Assembly: GCA_033675265.1 (NCBI GenBank)
Contig: JAUJYZ010000200.1
Coordinates: 186,001-250,000, forward strand
DNA from: Actinostola sp. cb2023
Taxonomy: Eukaryota; Cnidaria; Anthozoa; Actiniaria; Actinostolidae
Direction: 5' to 3'
DNA: 64,000 bases
Shown one piece after another: positions 47,804 through 60,300 of the stretch (the first letter of the stretch is position 1; each line of letters opens with the position of its first letter). A model generated the notes under the pieces. It had not been told where the DNA came from. It did no database searches and worked only from the letters and a program-made list of their open reading frames with translations. Position numbers and translations under genes: made by a program.

Positions 47804-50800
47804 TATAGAGGTTTGAAATCTCAATATGCAAATCATTTGATGACGTCTACTAAGGAATTTGCCATAACTTGTTAGTTGCACTTAAAAGACACGGGGGTCG
47901 ATCAATGCATATCCACTAGGCGATCAATAGATTCTAATTGGTATGAGAACGTTGGAGCCGCCAAGCTTGATTAATTTTGGTAAGTCTTTAAGAACATGAG
48001 TATCAGATGCTTGGAAGCCAGGGTGTCTGAGGGAGACTGGGGAGGGCGTGGAGTTTCCGAGGATGATGAAATGATTATAGACATTGATCACGGCATAATA
48101 GAGTGCAAGTTAGAAAAGCTTGAAAACTAAATAACTAATTAGTACAGAAATTAGTACTAAATAGCACTAATGAACGAAACAATAGAAATAGCACTATTTA
48201 GTACTATTTAAAGTTAGTACTATTTCAAGCTTTTCTAAATTGCACTCTATCTGACTATTACACTCTAATTAGCACACTTTGTTTCGCCAACTCTAATATG
48301 TTATATTGACGGGGCATAAATATCCTATAATGCTCTCGGCCCTCTGTTTTCCTGACTTTACAAATGGTTTTCTTAAGAATCTACATAGAAATTGTGAGTA
48401 ATTTATCTTTCTGTTTTTATTGGCCTTTGTGTTATGAATCACCTTATTGTTGTATGAGAAGTTATTTCTCAGTAAACCTCGCCAGTACGTGAGTTGGACA
48501 CGGTTTCTAGATCCAAGTGCCACGACAACTCGGCTACGCCTCACTAATTGCTTCGTGGTACTTATCGATCTAGAAACCGTGTCCATATGCAACATACACT
48601 GACGAGACACTGACGAGGTTTAGAAATATTACCTCGCGGAGAAGCACGCGATCGGTTTCGAGCCAAATTCCCGCCATATTTATCTCTGAAAACATTGTTT
48701 CAAGAAAGTGTTTGCAAGGGTAAGTTTTTTTCTGTCTTTTGGAGTATTATATATAATAATATCGAATATATAAAGGAACGAAACTGGTATTTTTCTGTTA
48801 TCTACATAGAGTGCAAACCATATGTCTGTGAAATAGTACTATTACTAAATAGTACTAAATAGTGTTATCTCTATTGTTTTCTATAGTTTCATCAGTGCTA
48901 TTTAGTACTAATTAGTTAGTACTATATTAAACCTATCGAAGAAATTCTTTTGTTGATTCAAGCACGTTTTCATGCCCCTGTTAGCGCTCCCTCTGAAGAG
49001 ATAGGGAAAGAAACCTCTGTCTAGCAGGGTAGTTTTCATGTCGACATTCACTACTGTATTTAGCTAAATACTTTCGTTTTCATGACAAATAAGTTTTCAT
49101 TTCCAACGCTATCTTTGCTACTGACATCACGAGTCAATGTTTTCTTGCTGTTTAGTTCTGTGCGAGTCAGTGTCGTTTGACTGATCTAACATGAATTAAG
49201 GCATGTTGGCTCGCTTAAAGTGCAACTAACCCCTATGAGATTGTTTTAAAAATAGGCCCGCAATGCGTGCATGTGGCTACTATAATATGGTACAATACAA
49301 TATTGTTCAGTACATGCAGTTCTTGTAAGATTTCATTGCATGGGAAGAAAAAGCTTAAAATATCAGTTTGCTATTTAAATTCGAACCTCCCTTTCCTTCC
49401 CTCTCCCCTTCCCCATCCCCTTCCCCCTCCCCTTGGAGAGCCTGTTCACAGGCTAAGCTAAGTTTATAAGCGAGCAGGAGTGTTTGATTGGATATAAAAC
49501 CATTGCTGGGTTTAATTGTTTTCCGAATCACGAAGGAAAGTTAGTAGATTTTAGTAGACGCAGTCGCAGACGCTGAGCCACTCGAGGTGTTGGAATCACT
49601 CGACCATGGCCGCCAAACAGACACTTTGAAGTGCTCGTCTATCCGCTTGAAAATCTGCACCGAGACCGTCAAAAATCCTGAAAAATTATTTGCGAACAAA
49701 CAGTTGACCCAGTGATGGAAAGCTGTGCCTGGTTTTAATACCTTCAACCAACGCATGAATAAAGCACATGGAAGAAACGTAGGCATAACGTTTCAATCGA
49801 TAACAAGTCGACAACCAGACGGGAGATTACGACAATTCGAAACACGTCGTCGAGCGCCGATGTTGTCGCCGATAAACTCGATAGTCACAAAAATTATCGC
49901 CAATAAACTCGATAATCACGAAAATACAAAAGTCCATCGAATAAACATCGAGCGGACACGAGGCCTTCGGTGTCGATCGAAGAATCCCGATCACTGTGCG
50001 ATTCCGAACACTATCCGAAGATTGGACTACTTACGGACGGACTTACAACTCGATGGCATAGTGGCTACATCTCCTTATATGGAGATAGTAGCCACAAAAT
50101 TCTATTCAATATATACTGAATAGTTGGTGGGTTCAGTATTTTGTGATTTGAAACTTGCGTTTATGAGTTATAGAGGTTTGAAATCTCAATATGCAAATCA
50201 TTTGATGACGTCTACTAAGGAATTTGCCATAACTTGTTAGTTGCACTTAAAAGACACGGGGGTCGATCAATGCATATCCACTAGGCGATCAATAGATTCT
50301 AATTGGTATGAGAACGTTGGAGCCGCCAAGCTTGATTAATTTTGGTAAGTCTTTAAGAACATGAGTATCAGATGCTTGGAAGCCAGGGTGTCTGAGGGAG
50401 ACTGGGGAGGGCGTGGAGTTTCCGAGGATGATGAAATGATTATAGACATTGATCACGGCATAATAGAGTGCAAGTTAGAAAAGCTTGAAAACTAAATAAC
50501 TAATTAGTACAGAAATTAGTACTAAATAGCACTAATGAACGAAACAATAGAAATAGCACTATTTAGTACTATTTAAAGTTAGTACTATTTCACGCTTTTC
50601 TAAATTGCACTCTAGTAATAGGATTTAGAAAATTTTGAAATGAGTGACTAAAATCTACCCCGGGGGCGGAGATGGGCGTGGCTTAAGCTTTATATGACCC
50701 CTAAAACGGATACCATTCTAAAAGAGACAGGCAAATAAGAGCTGTAGTCACCAACACAGTATGACGACAAACCCTAAATGAAAGCTTGATGGCTAAAAAA

Positions 50801-50929
50801 TATTGGCGTTCCGTAGTGAACCAAAATACCATAATTTACATCTTAAACTAGTGCAATACCTCGTAAACCACAATACCTCGTAGCCTTAGAACACGCATAC
50901 CAACTGTATACATGTATATGTACGTCATA

Positions 50930-51207
50930 CAGTCAATTGCAAAAATTCTGGCCGCTATGAAGTATCAGTATATCAATATATCAGGTGCATTATGGGTAAT
51001 TAAATAATCGAAAATTCCCCTTAAAGCAGGTTAACGCCAGCAAAGTTGGTGGAAATATTTAGTATAATGTTTATTTTAGTCTTACGTTTGTTGTTTTTAA
51101 GTTATGCTTTTAATAAGTTAGAAAACTCAAAATAATATTATTTAATTACCCATAATGCACCCGATATATTGATATATCGTGGCGGCCAGAATTTTTGCAA
51201 ATGACTG
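50930..51207. mobile_element. TA-flanked MITE, 278 bp
   Basis: CAGTCAATTGCAAAAATTCT and AGAATTTTTGCAAATGACTG are inverse ends flanked by TA (50928-50929, 51208-51209). Inner arms include ATATCAATATATC and GCATTATGGGTAATTAAAT. CAGT...ACTG with TA is typical of Tc1/mariner derivatives. Confidence 0.8.
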
Positions 51208-52290
51208 TATATGATGTTGCCCGTGTTAGTCGATACTACACACATTCGAGTTTAATTTTCAAAAACGATAGATAAGTTTGGCGATTGATTTCGTGTGGTT
51301 TTTGTGAGTCTTTCATGTTGTAATTCAGTTGTACGTTATCTCGGGAGAACAACATGGCAGCCATGATATAACGTGTACTCTAGCTACAGGTAGACCGACT
51401 TTCACGTGGAAAAAAGAGCTGAAGTGAAAGAAGGAACTCAGTGAGAAGTTGTTTGAGTGACAGTTGCTATGGTTACCCTGTACATTCAAAAACTGACATT
51501 TCCAACTCATTTCCAAGGTTTGAAGAGCGCGCGGTTTCCACTGGCATATCATGAAAAGCAGCGCAGGGACTGAGAATGAGACTAATTTCACGCGCACTGC
51601 CCCATGGGATAGCCGAGGAAAAGATGTTGTAAATACACATGAATTCATCACACAGATATATTGAAATAATACACGGGGAATTTCAATTGATTTTATATTA
51701 TGAGTTCGGTGCTCATGTTTTACGTGATGTTTATAAAACGAGCAGGAGTGTTTTATCGGGTTTAAAACCACGAGGTACAGCGAGTTTATTAAACGGCTTC
51801 AAAAACTCAACTTGGCAAATAAAACAATTTATTTCAATTCCAATCCAAAATAACAAGATAAATTCAAAATTGAGCATATTGTGTTGCTTTTCACATCACT
51901 GACATGCGCAGTCGGCATAAAAAGGCTCCCACAAGTGTAAGAGATGATGCCAGTGTCAAGATAAGTACGCCATGTGCTGACAGCCTTTAGTGGATAGTCA
52001 TTTATGAGACTCGTAATTCTTCATATAAACTTATCTCTGATAAAGTCATCAGTTATTAGTATTCTTTATTTAAAGATTCATCTTCATTAGTATTCTTTAT
52101 ATAAAGAATACTAATAAGGATGGCTTTATCGGGTATAAAGGCCCATTCACGTGATGGATGTGGTTCCTGTAATTGGACCAAACGCTCATGAATTATGCAT
52201 GAGTTTTTGAAAAGTTTTACAAGTTTATTTAATGATTTGTACCATATATCATACTTGTTACAAAATACATAAATAAATAAACTATACAAT

Positions 52291-52527
52291 ATGCGCAACA
52301 ACAAAAAGACTTGTGAAGTAGCAACACACTTTAACAATAGTGAACATATTTTAAGTGATTTCAAATTTACCTGTATCGAGAAAATTAATTGTATTCATAA
52401 TGTTGACAAAAGGCTCAGTCTCACTAGAGAAGCATATTGGGCAGCACAATTACATACGTTACGCCCTTATGGCCTAAACAAAAGACAGGAATTTAGATCC
52501 AAAAACAGAATTCATTATAGCTCTTAG
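52291..52527 (+). pseudogene. Penelope-like retroelement fragment: GIY-YIG-type C terminus
   Basis: The frame reads CEVATHFNNSEHILSDFKFT, then REAYWAAQLHTLRPYGLNKR. This HF...H...DF...E and W...L.TL.PYGLN pattern is what I know from the C-terminal end of GIY-YIG endonucleases in Penelope-like elements. The reverse transcriptase and the GIY-YIG core are absent upstream, so this is a 5'-truncated remnant. Codon content is like the AT-rich background. The following 200 bp probably are its 3'UTR. Confidence 0.6.
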
Positions 52528-52686
52528 TATTATTACAAATTCCAGCGTTCAATACTATAATAATCTACTAATTGACTCCACTATATATAGACCTTACATT
52601 TTAGTGTCATTTGTCTCTCACTTTCACCTTGTACATATTTGTACATATTTTTACCATTTTTATTAGTTATTATTATTTTCTTACTA

Positions 52687-52714
52687 CTGATGAAGACCGA
52701 AGGTCGACTGAAAC
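52687..52714 (+). ncRNA. Hammerhead-ribozyme-like motif
   Basis: CTGATGA, then a short hairpin GACC-GAA-GGTC, then GAAAC three bases later than the canonical core allows. Penelope-like elements are known to carry hammerhead motifs and this follows such a fragment. The extra ACT makes it at best degenerate, and I did not find convincing stems I and III. Confidence 0.3.
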
Positions 52715-54396
52715 ATTTAGTAAAGTTTTCAGGACATTAGAAGTTGCCTGCTTTCTTTTATATACTTTATTCTTCATAAACTATACTTATATATATATAT
52801 AAGTTTGGAATCAAATAATTTCTGGGTTAGCCTGATCATTGGTCCAGCGTATCTAGAATAACTTTCGTTAATAATAATAATAATAATAAAGCCTTTATTT
52901 TACGAGGGTAGCACTAAATAGCTAAAGCTAATGAACTTGTTAAACAGGCCAGATAACCTAGTAAGTGTTTTCAATGCCTTAAAAGGCATTGTGAGGTCAG
53001 AAAACATTGAAAACCAATTATAAATTTGCAATAAACTGTAGAGAGAAAAGGAGACATCACGAAAATATGCCGGCAAATCACGGACTTGACAGATTCTGAT
53101 GCTGCATGTTATACTTCCAAGCTGAATTACTCGATTAAAGTGATGAACTGAATGATAATATTCACGACTGACTAGTATTAAATAACTTGTAGCTTATGTA
53201 TATGTTCAATGCGGTTTCTGGAGACACGTTTATATAAGAAGTGCCAAAAAAAGCAATTTCACTTTTTACATCGACAAATTATTTTCTTTTCAAAAGCAAA
53301 CAATAAGATGGCGGCGTATTTGTCTGAGCTAGAGTCATCAGTATCTCAGCCCTGGATTTCAGTTAACGCCGAACCCATTCAGCGCCTTCAATGAGTAATT
53401 TCTCGACGGTCGTTCTCGCCTCTACTTCTAGGCGATAATGGGACGTAGATTATCATTAGCCCTCTTATTGAACACAAATTATTTACTACTATGAATAATG
53501 CATTATAATGTAACAGCTGTTGTAAAAACTGATCATATGACTATAAGGATGTCAAGACCTGTATACAAACTACGAGGAAACAGCACAGAATGGATTAGAC
53601 TATAACCAAGGAAACCTGAGGTAAATGATGTAACTTAAATCATTTAGCATTTATAGATGCGCGACACGTAATTTCACAAGAACAGTTCTGATTGTGACGA
53701 ACTCTCTCGGTGAAAGGTGTCGTTGTGTCTAGGGTCTGTGTACCGAGTTTCTGGTGAGTAGGAGATGCTTTGATAATCCACAATGACTATAGTATATAGT
53801 CTATTTTCAGTTATAGTTTGTAATCGTTAATCTAAACAGAACACGGCAGCGTGTACATAGTTCACGCTCGCAGTCAACCAAGATGTTTTTCATGTGATAT
53901 CAAACATCACAGTAATGTTTTAGCACATTCATGTTGAACATTTTTAGTGTTCCTCTTTTCAAACGCGTGTTTTTAAACCGCATTTTAACTTTTTAGACCA
54001 ACGCAGTTTACAGTTCGACGCTCAACAACCAATAATTCAGAACTGCTCTAAGAATACGACGAGTCGTTTTAGATGAAATATGTGCATTCGAAATATGAAT
54101 GTAGCCAAAAACTCCCTGTAACACTGTCTAGTAGTGCATACTAACTAAAGTACCCTAATCAAAGATAAGTGCATATCGTGGCTTAGTCGTACTGAATTAT
54201 CTTATGTCACTTATCATATAAACCATTACTAGTTGGTTTGTTTGTCATCTTAGTTAAATCACACAAGGAATACACGTGCTATAGATCAGTACGAACTAAC
54301 CCATGGTCGCGGCCATCTAATTGCTATACTAGTCGTTTCTGATAGAAAGTGAAGTGCTGCGAGTTGTGCACTGCTAAATAAATGTCGAAGTCGTAG

Positions 54397-54666
54397 TCAG
54401 GCATAATGTAATTCGGGATTGAAAATATAGTTTTCACTGACTGTGGAATTATGTTGAGACGTTTCTTCCTTAATTGCTATACTTGACTGACTTATTTCTA
54501 GACGCCTTGTCGTACGCCTTCTTGAAAAGCCATCATCCAAGGGTTTAAAAAGACTGCTTACAAACACTGCCGCTAAAGTAATGACGACAAGGAAAAGAAA
54601 AAAAGAAAACCATATTGACACTTTCTTGGTTTCCTGAGAGCATATGTTGTGTTTTGCCAGCAGCAT
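54397..54666 (-). CDS. Possible small membrane protein or first exon (uncertain)
   Basis: An 89-codon frame from ATG to stop. The N-terminal segment MLLAKHNICSQETKK is followed by a strong hydrophobic stretch (about residues 17-39, SIWFSFFLFLVVITLAAVFV), then FSRRRTTRRLE and a hydrophilic tail with an N-T/S site (HNSTV). This looks like a type II signal anchor, as in Golgi enzymes. It could be a first exon if spliced at an internal GT, or chance. I recognise no homologue and see no neighbouring exons. Confidence 0.25.
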   Translation of the reverse strand: MLLAKHNICSQETKKVSIWFSFFLFLVVITLAAVFVSSLFKPLDDGFSRRRTTRRLEISQSSIAIKEETSQHNSTVSENYIFNPELHYA

Positions 54667-54819
54667 CTATCGCGCGACGCAATTAAAAAAATGTCCTTTT
54701 TGTACATGACGAGCGGACATGACCGAGTCTTCCGTGTGAACTTTCAGAGAGAAATTATGCAGTAGGAATACCTCTTCTTTTCAACTTGTAATAGTACGAA
54801 GTTGACCTTCAGTAACATT

Positions 54820-54900
54820 TTTATTGTAAAGCGCTATTGGATAAATTAGAAATAGCGCTATATAAATTGATTATTATTATTAATTGATTATTATTATTAA
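54820..54900. repeat. Dispersed-repeat tail with ATT tract
   Basis: TTGTAAAGCGCTATTGGATA, then AATAGCGCTATATAAATTGATTATTATT. It is the inverse-type relative of 9448-9570 and suggests a widespread short retroposed or MITE family with an ATT-rich end. Confidence 0.5.
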
Positions 54901-55769
54901 AATACAACATTTTTGTTTTCTCTCATTTTCTTCTAAGTCAACGCCCTTGCAAAGACAGTACTATTCTCGCGTCGTCGCTGCACAGAACATACAGGATTTC
55001 CAAGCTCTTCTTTCATTGTTTGTGTGTTTTTTTCTCTCACCTTGAATAAAAACAAAAACACCTTTCCTTGTTTTGCTGTCAGATTTTCAAATCAATTTTC
55101 AAGAAAGTCAAAAACTAAATCAGTGTTTTTGCACAAACCGACAGACAATATCCTGACCGCGCTCATGAGACTAATAATTAGAATTGCAACCCTGAGGCGA
55201 GATAGCTTTCATTGAGTTCAGTGCCGTGTCTTTAGACTGTCAGGAATTCTTTTTATTGTATAAATACTGATACGGAAATTACTACATAACCGCTAATGTT
55301 TTTAGGTTTTATTGTCAAGCTTAAAGTAAACTTGTGTTGCCTGGAACCACCGGTGTACTAACGGCTATGTATGAGTAGTCGTGCACGCAACTATAAAGTC
55401 CCTGTAAGACTGTTTGCTCGGATTAAGAAAAAAATATATATTTAATCAGTTAATTTTAGTTTCAAGTCAGAAATATAGTTATCAACGATCTAGTGAGATG
55501 AGTGTTGGGTTGTGTAAGCACTTGCATTTCCGTATGCGTTTCGTGTGTAGATATATACGCAACACACACCGTCAAGTAGTTAAGATTCTTCGAGTATGAA
55601 CGATCTCTTGGTGACGTCATAGTCACCATATTGGTCCCGATATTCCTCATTATAGCTTCTCTTGTGGGTTCGTCAAACATGGCCGCTGCATCTTTGTTAT
55701 TTATTTCTCAAGGAATTATATATCTCCCCAATTAGTTGTATAAACTAAATACATTGACACTGAAATAAA

Positions 55770-55782
55770 GTCATTATTATTA

Positions 55783-55826
<44 letters not shown>

Positions 55827-55897
55827 ATAAGAAAAACTAGTGATAAGAGATTACAACGTTTCGATGACATCCTGTCATCTAAAGTTACCCTTATAAG

Positions 55898-55939
<42 letters not shown>

Positions 55940-55945
55940 TCAGTC
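55770..55945. repeat. Two (ATT)n tracts flanking about 80 bp
   Basis: ATT runs at about 55775-55826 and 55900-55940 enclose AACTAGTGATAAGAG and ACGTTTCGATGACATCCTG. The enclosed piece resembles the conserved end of retroelements that terminate in such tracts, but I cannot name it. Confidence 0.7.
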
Positions 55946-56569
55946 ATTTGGCTGCACAACAAGAATACCAATAATAATCCTCTCGAATTTACTGAGGCGG
56001 CTACAAATAGTTGATGTAATGTACGACATGGAGAATAAGAAGGAACTAGATTTGTCTGCCGGGTTTAAGATATCTAAGCTAAATAAGCTTTAATACTGAA
56101 TCTGTTTACTCAGTGAAAAGCTTTTGTCGCGACTGAGTGACTAATTTCACACTAACTGACTTCGGTCAAAACGACACAGTGTCACAGTGAGTGCATTTGT
56201 AACAGATCCAGACACAAATATAAAGCTTCATTCAAGCAGGTTTCTTGTCCGCCATGATAAGGGAATCCAGTAACGTCTAACGGTAGAACTACGTCAGGTA
56301 CAGACTGATAATCGACTCTGACCACAGCAGCATCATACTTGGCCAATCTTGACGAAGAGGAACTAGTCTACTTGTATTTGCATGATTTATGAGTAGTTTG
56401 AGACATCCTGTCTGCCTTGCAATTCACTTGCTTTATTTATTGAAACCCCCGCCAATATTAGACACAAACAGCTGTACTCATAGCGCATTCATAGAGAGAT
56501 TCGACTTCAAGGAATTAATCCAAATCAGATTACGGTCAGTTTAGCTAGTTTATTCACTCTGATATTTTA

Positions 56570-56679
56570 TTACTTGGGCTTCCTGTGGAATGCCCAAGTT
56601 TAAGATTACAGACGGTTATTCTTTTTGGTCGTCGTCGTGTTTCTACGCCAAATCTGCATGGTCACCATAGCGCATGCGC

Positions 56680-56710
<31 letters not shown>

Positions 56711-57240
56711 TGAGTATACAGAAGTTGTGGTCAGCAGCTTATCAACGAAATTCAAGATGGCAGACGTACGTAACGATAAATCAAATCACCAGCAGCATTC
56801 AAATTTAAAAAGGATTTTGCCGTGCTCCCTTGCTCGAGCCAGTCGAGTCGTTCATTAATACTGCTTAGTAAGGATGCAAATATCCTAGAGAATACTTTTT
56901 GGCCTTGCAATTCTGTCTGAAAGTGTATTTCTAACAGATGTCTGTGGCTTAGTAAGAACTCGATCGTAATTTTATTGAGTTTGTGAAATCGTTTCTTGCA
57001 AGGTATTAAATCGAAATGTGCTTCGCCATGCAGCTGTCAGCTAGGAGTGTGAGTGTTGAAGTTAATTACGTATGCATGCTCTACTGAGTCACGCAACGAG
57101 TGACTTAAATTCTGCAAGTAATACATGTAGGCTAAAACTACTTCTGTATGAGATATGATACAAGCTATTAGGTTTCACATTTAAAATCTATCAAAACAGC
57201 TTTATTAAGAAGCCCAAGTTCACGCTAGTAGAGCGTCTTG
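56570..57240. repeat. Dispersed repeat with U6 snRNA-like core, copy 2 (inverted)
   Basis: Inverse of 43555-44240. Starts near CCAAATCTGCATGGTCACC and continues through CAGCAGCTTATCAACGAAATT to CACGCTAGTAGAGCGTCTTG. It ends about 140 bp before the NOS exon. Confidence 0.8.
56640..56740 (-). ncRNA. U6 snRNA-like pseudogene (less interrupted)
   Basis: On the minus strand, GTATACTCAAAAATT then GGAACGATACAGAGAAGAT and TAGCATG match the U6 core for nearly 30 bases. After that CGCATGCGCTATGGTGACC and GCAGATTTGGCGTAG are only loosely like U6 (CTGCGCAAGGATGACACGCAAATTCG-type region). The 5' GTGCTCGCTTCGG hairpin is replaced by CTGCTGACCACAACTTC. Probably a pseudogene carried inside the larger repeat. 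Confidence 0.55.
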
Positions 57241-57377
57241 TTAAATATAATCTTGCACACTTCCAGACGCGCGCACTCATGCGAGCTACAGACATTAACT
57301 CTCAAAACACTGGTCCAGTAAAACGTTCATTATTTCAACTGATACTTTAAAGAACATCGTGTGACTTCGTTTTGCAG

Positions 57378-60300
57378 TGGATATCATTACCTCAAGATGG
57401 ACGACAAGAAGGACGAAGTAACACTGACCAAAATCGTCAAGCACAGGTCGGTGGGCTGGGTTTTCTGGTCAAAGAACGCCAAACAAAACCATGTGTTACA
57501 ATTTCAAGCATCGTGAAGGGCAGCACTGCCGAGGCTAATGGCACGCTCTGCCAAGGCGACGTTCTACTGGAAGTCAATGGAAAATCGTTGAAAGAAATCG
57601 AGTTTGAAAAGGCTTTGAAAATCTTGAATGACATCGCCATTGGGTCGACTGTGACGTTAAAACTTCAAGCGAAATTCGGCAAAAATGCTCGGGATAATCA
57701 AGCGTTCGTCGGTACACCTTGCAAAAATGGCAAAACCTTGCCTTCTAAAAGTGATGGCAAAGAAAAAAGCCCAGACATCAAAGACCCTGTTAATGGCCAA
57801 GCTGTAGATACGAGTAGCAATGGATTTAAAGCTACAAATGGCCATTCAGAAAAAGTCATGGCTGAAGAGACTGATGTACGTGAAAAGAAAGAAACAGCTC
57901 CACGAGTGGCTTGTGTTCACAAATGTCCTCCAACGGTCATGAAACTGAAAAACTGGGAGACTGGAAAGGAGACAATAGATACATTGCACCAAAAAGCTTA
58001 TGTTGTAAGTAGAACCCACAGAAAATATGGCGGGTGTAGCTTTTATACCACAATCCTTTGCGAGCCTAAATCAAGCTTTCTGACACCGCGTTCACACGCT
58101 TATTACCCATGACGATATGTTGGATTCTTATCGATGAAACCAGACAAACAAACACTTATACATCGTATCAGTACACACAGTCTGTACACAATAATATGGC
58201 GGATCAGTACATTTGACCATTTTGAAAACGCCATGAAATTTCTGTGAAGTTGTGCGATCGAAGGCTCGAGTGCTTTTATTGGCTAGCGGTCTCCGCATGA
58301 GCTAGGTATCCCTGTGTTTACCACAGGAATCCCGTTTTAACGGTTGTGTTGTTTTGTATTTAGCCCACTCATTGTTCACCGTCACGTTGTAAAGGCTCTA
58401 TCATGAGACCTACTGCAGCCGATTTACCTAACGCAAGGCCTTATGGGATACCACGTTCAAAAGAGGAAGTCGCACACCATGCTGAAGACTTTATAGAACA
58501 GTATTATACATCGATGAAATTGTAAGTCTCTATTTGAATGGTCTACGTGTTTACCCACCCTCCCCTCCACGTAGACTAACAGTATTATACATCGATGAAA
58601 TTGTAAGTCTCTATTTGAATGGTCTACGTGTTTACCCACCCTCCCCTCCACGTAGGCTATTATTAAACCATGTAAAACAGGTAACAGGCACACAGTGCAA
58701 CATTGTGCGCAATATTGCTGGCAGTATGATAGCCTGTGAGCAAAGCTCAAAGGGGAGGGGTAAGTCTCAAAGGGGAGGGGTAAGTCTCAAAGGGGAGGGG
58801 TAAGGCTCAAAGGGGAGGGGTAAGGCTCAAAGGGGAGGGGTAAGGCTCAAAGGGGAGGGGTAAGGCTCAAAGGGGAGGGGTAAGGCTCAAAGGGGAGGGG
58901 TAAGGCTCAAAGGGGAGGGGTAAGGCTCAAAGGGGAGGGGTAAGGCTCAAAGGGGAGGGGTAAGGCTCAAGGGGAGGGGGGCTCAAAGGGGGGGTAAGGC
59001 TCAAAGGGGAGGGGTAAGGCTCAAAGGGGAGGGGTAAGGCTCAAAGGGGAGGGGTAAGGCTCAAAGGGGAGGGGTAAGGCTCAAAGGGGAGGGGTAAGGC
59101 TCAAAGGGGAGGGGTAAGGCTCAAAGGGGAGGGGTAAGGTTCAAAGGGGAGGGGTAGAGGAGCTGAGCGTGTGTCCAGCCCTGTATTTGTTGTGACCAAA
59201 CTTATTGAAGTACAATGTGATCCCACTTCTACAACGGCATTGCGCGCAACCATAGCAGAGGCAGACAAACACGTGCGATTGCCGCAATATTGCATGTGTT
59301 TAGTTCGTTGTGAATCAAATAGTTATATTTGATGCCAGCCAAAGGCCCAGTTTCCTGGTTTCTATGTTATCTACGTCTCAGTTCAAAACCTGTTTTCTCC
59401 ATCTAACAGGGCTGATAGTCCAGCACATAAGAAGCGTCTGACCGATGTACTTCAGGAGATCGAAGAGACTGGTACCTATGACTTAACCGAGAAAGAACTC
59501 ATGTATGGAGCAAGGATGGCGTGGAGGAATGCCCCAAGATGCATCGGGAGAATACAGTGGAACCGACTTCAGGTCAGTGCACACCGATTTCATAAACGGT
59601 TGTTTGCGTCATTGCTCAGTATACACGTTAGTCTTTTCTAAATTCTGTAATTCCAATTCAGGTGCTAAATACAAAAACTTGTTGATGTTGTTGTTGTTGT
59701 GAAAACGATTACAAATTAATAAAAAAGCACACATATTTATAGGTCATTTATTTCATCAACTACATAATGTATACTTGATTGGCCCGCCTCGATTAGCTTG
59801 CTGCCTGTGGGTACTTACTGCATGAGCATGCGCAGTAACTCAAAGGGTTTGTAGTATTACTCAACGTATAACTTCAGTCGTCTCCGCGGCAGAGAGCTGG
59901 TCCAATGACAGTATAATCTGTGATGAAACTTCTTTGTTTCTTTTAGTTATTTGACGCTCGTGATGTGTTCACTAATCGAGGAATGTTTGACGCCATCATC
60001 AAACATATTATATACGGAACAAACAAGGGAAATATTAGGTGCGTAACATACCTACATAACTCTTATTATATACGGAACAAACAAGGGAAATATTAGGTGC
60101 GTAACATACCTACATAACTCTTATTATATACGGAACAAACAAGGGAAATATTAGTGGTAACATACCTACATAACTCTTATTATATACGGAACAAACAAGG
60201 GAAATATTAGGTGCGTAACATACCTACATAACTCTTATTATATACGGAACAAACAAGGGAAATATTAGGTGCGTAACATACCTACATAACTCTTATTATA

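Larger units (their letters stand above)
45001..50614. repeat. Tandem segmental duplication, 3.1-kb and 2.4-kb copies, bounded by MITEs
   Basis: Copy A (45001-48101) and copy B (48102-50462) are almost identical. B lacks the 695-bp element 47109-47803 and about 55 bp near 48926. The GAGTGCAA MITE (GAAAAGCTTGAAAACTAAAT) occurs at the start of A, the A/B junction and the end of B, consistent with unequal recombination between MITE copies. Frames inside (for example 46663-47061 and 49725-50123, 132 codons, identical) are unrecognised and not called as genes. Confidence 0.93.
27417..57377. other. About 30 kb intergenic, no supported gene
   Basis: No chain of phased, homologous exons was found on either strand. 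The region holds the mobile elements and repeats listed separately. I see nothing recognisable in 32100-34290, 35900-38120, 38300-41030, 43200-43550, 53000-54390 and 55000-55760 beyond AT-rich unique sequence. The right end, just before 57378, should contain the NOS promoter and a 5'UTR exon, which I cannot place. Confidence 0.6.
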
